A DNA stretch of 5,898 bases, from contig JBEANL010000027.1 of assembly GCA_041165405.1 (NCBI GenBank), positions 1 to 5,898 on the forward strand, given 5' to 3'. The first letter of the stretch is position 1. Each line of letters opens with the position of its first letter. Of the stretch, positions 5,893-5,898 are shown piece by piece. A program made the translations under genes and the position numbers. The stretch comes from Methylopumilus sp009926035 (lineage in GTDB: Bacteria > Pseudomonadota > Gammaproteobacteria > Burkholderiales > Methylophilaceae). The notes under the pieces are model-generated. The model ran no database searches, was not told where the DNA came from, and was given only the letters and a program-made list of their open reading frames with translations.

Positions 5893-5898
5893 TTCCTT

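Noticed and set aside
1..5898. tRNA, rRNA, CRISPR array, insertion sequence or phage attachment site
   Set aside because: No cloverleaf, spaced direct repeats, transposase motifs or terminal repeats were seen by eye on either strand.

Overview
The window is a dense, AT-rich stretch of bacterial chromosome. The helicase (HrpA type) and the circularly permuted GTPase (YlqF type) are both of proteobacterial character. Low GC, very short intergenic gaps and weak or absent Shine-Dalgarno sequences suggest a streamlined genome. A low-GC betaproteobacterium such as the Methylophilales would fit, but that placement is inference from protein flavour, not from a marker gene.

Left and centre, minus strand (1-3963): a compact three-gene run is transcribed right to left. 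It holds a SAM-dependent methyltransferase of the Methyltransf_32 kind, a small secreted protein of unknown function, and hrpA, a DEAH-box RNA helicase whose last third lies outside the window. The gaps are 17 and 10 bases, so this looks like one operon. Divergent from it is ylqF (4038-4940, plus), a ribosome-assembly GTPase. The 74-base space between the two units holds a good sigma-70-type promoter for ylqF and a weaker one facing the other way. Both would give very short leaders without a Shine-Dalgarno sequence. HrpA acts on stalled or collided ribosomes and YlqF in ribosome assembly, so the neighbourhood has a translation theme. Whether the methyltransferase joins it is not shown by the sequence.

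Right, minus strand (4975-5898): a 54-residue single-pass membrane protein lies in what would otherwise look like an empty gap. It is convergent with ylqF and separated from it by an inverted repeat that may act as a shared terminator. Upstream of it is a 159-residue protein resembling the RNase H-fold YkuK/DUF458 family, in which an aspartate expected near the C-terminus appears to be asparagine. Upstream again is a 190-base tract where two minus-strand reading frames both look like protein and overlap out of register. This is either two tiny overlapping genes or one small gene broken by a frameshift, and the downstream frame ends three bases before the YkuK-like start.

No rRNA, tRNA, CRISPR array, insertion sequence or complete new multi-gene system is visible. 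The most unusual parts are the small genes on the right and the near-leaderless divergent promoter region.
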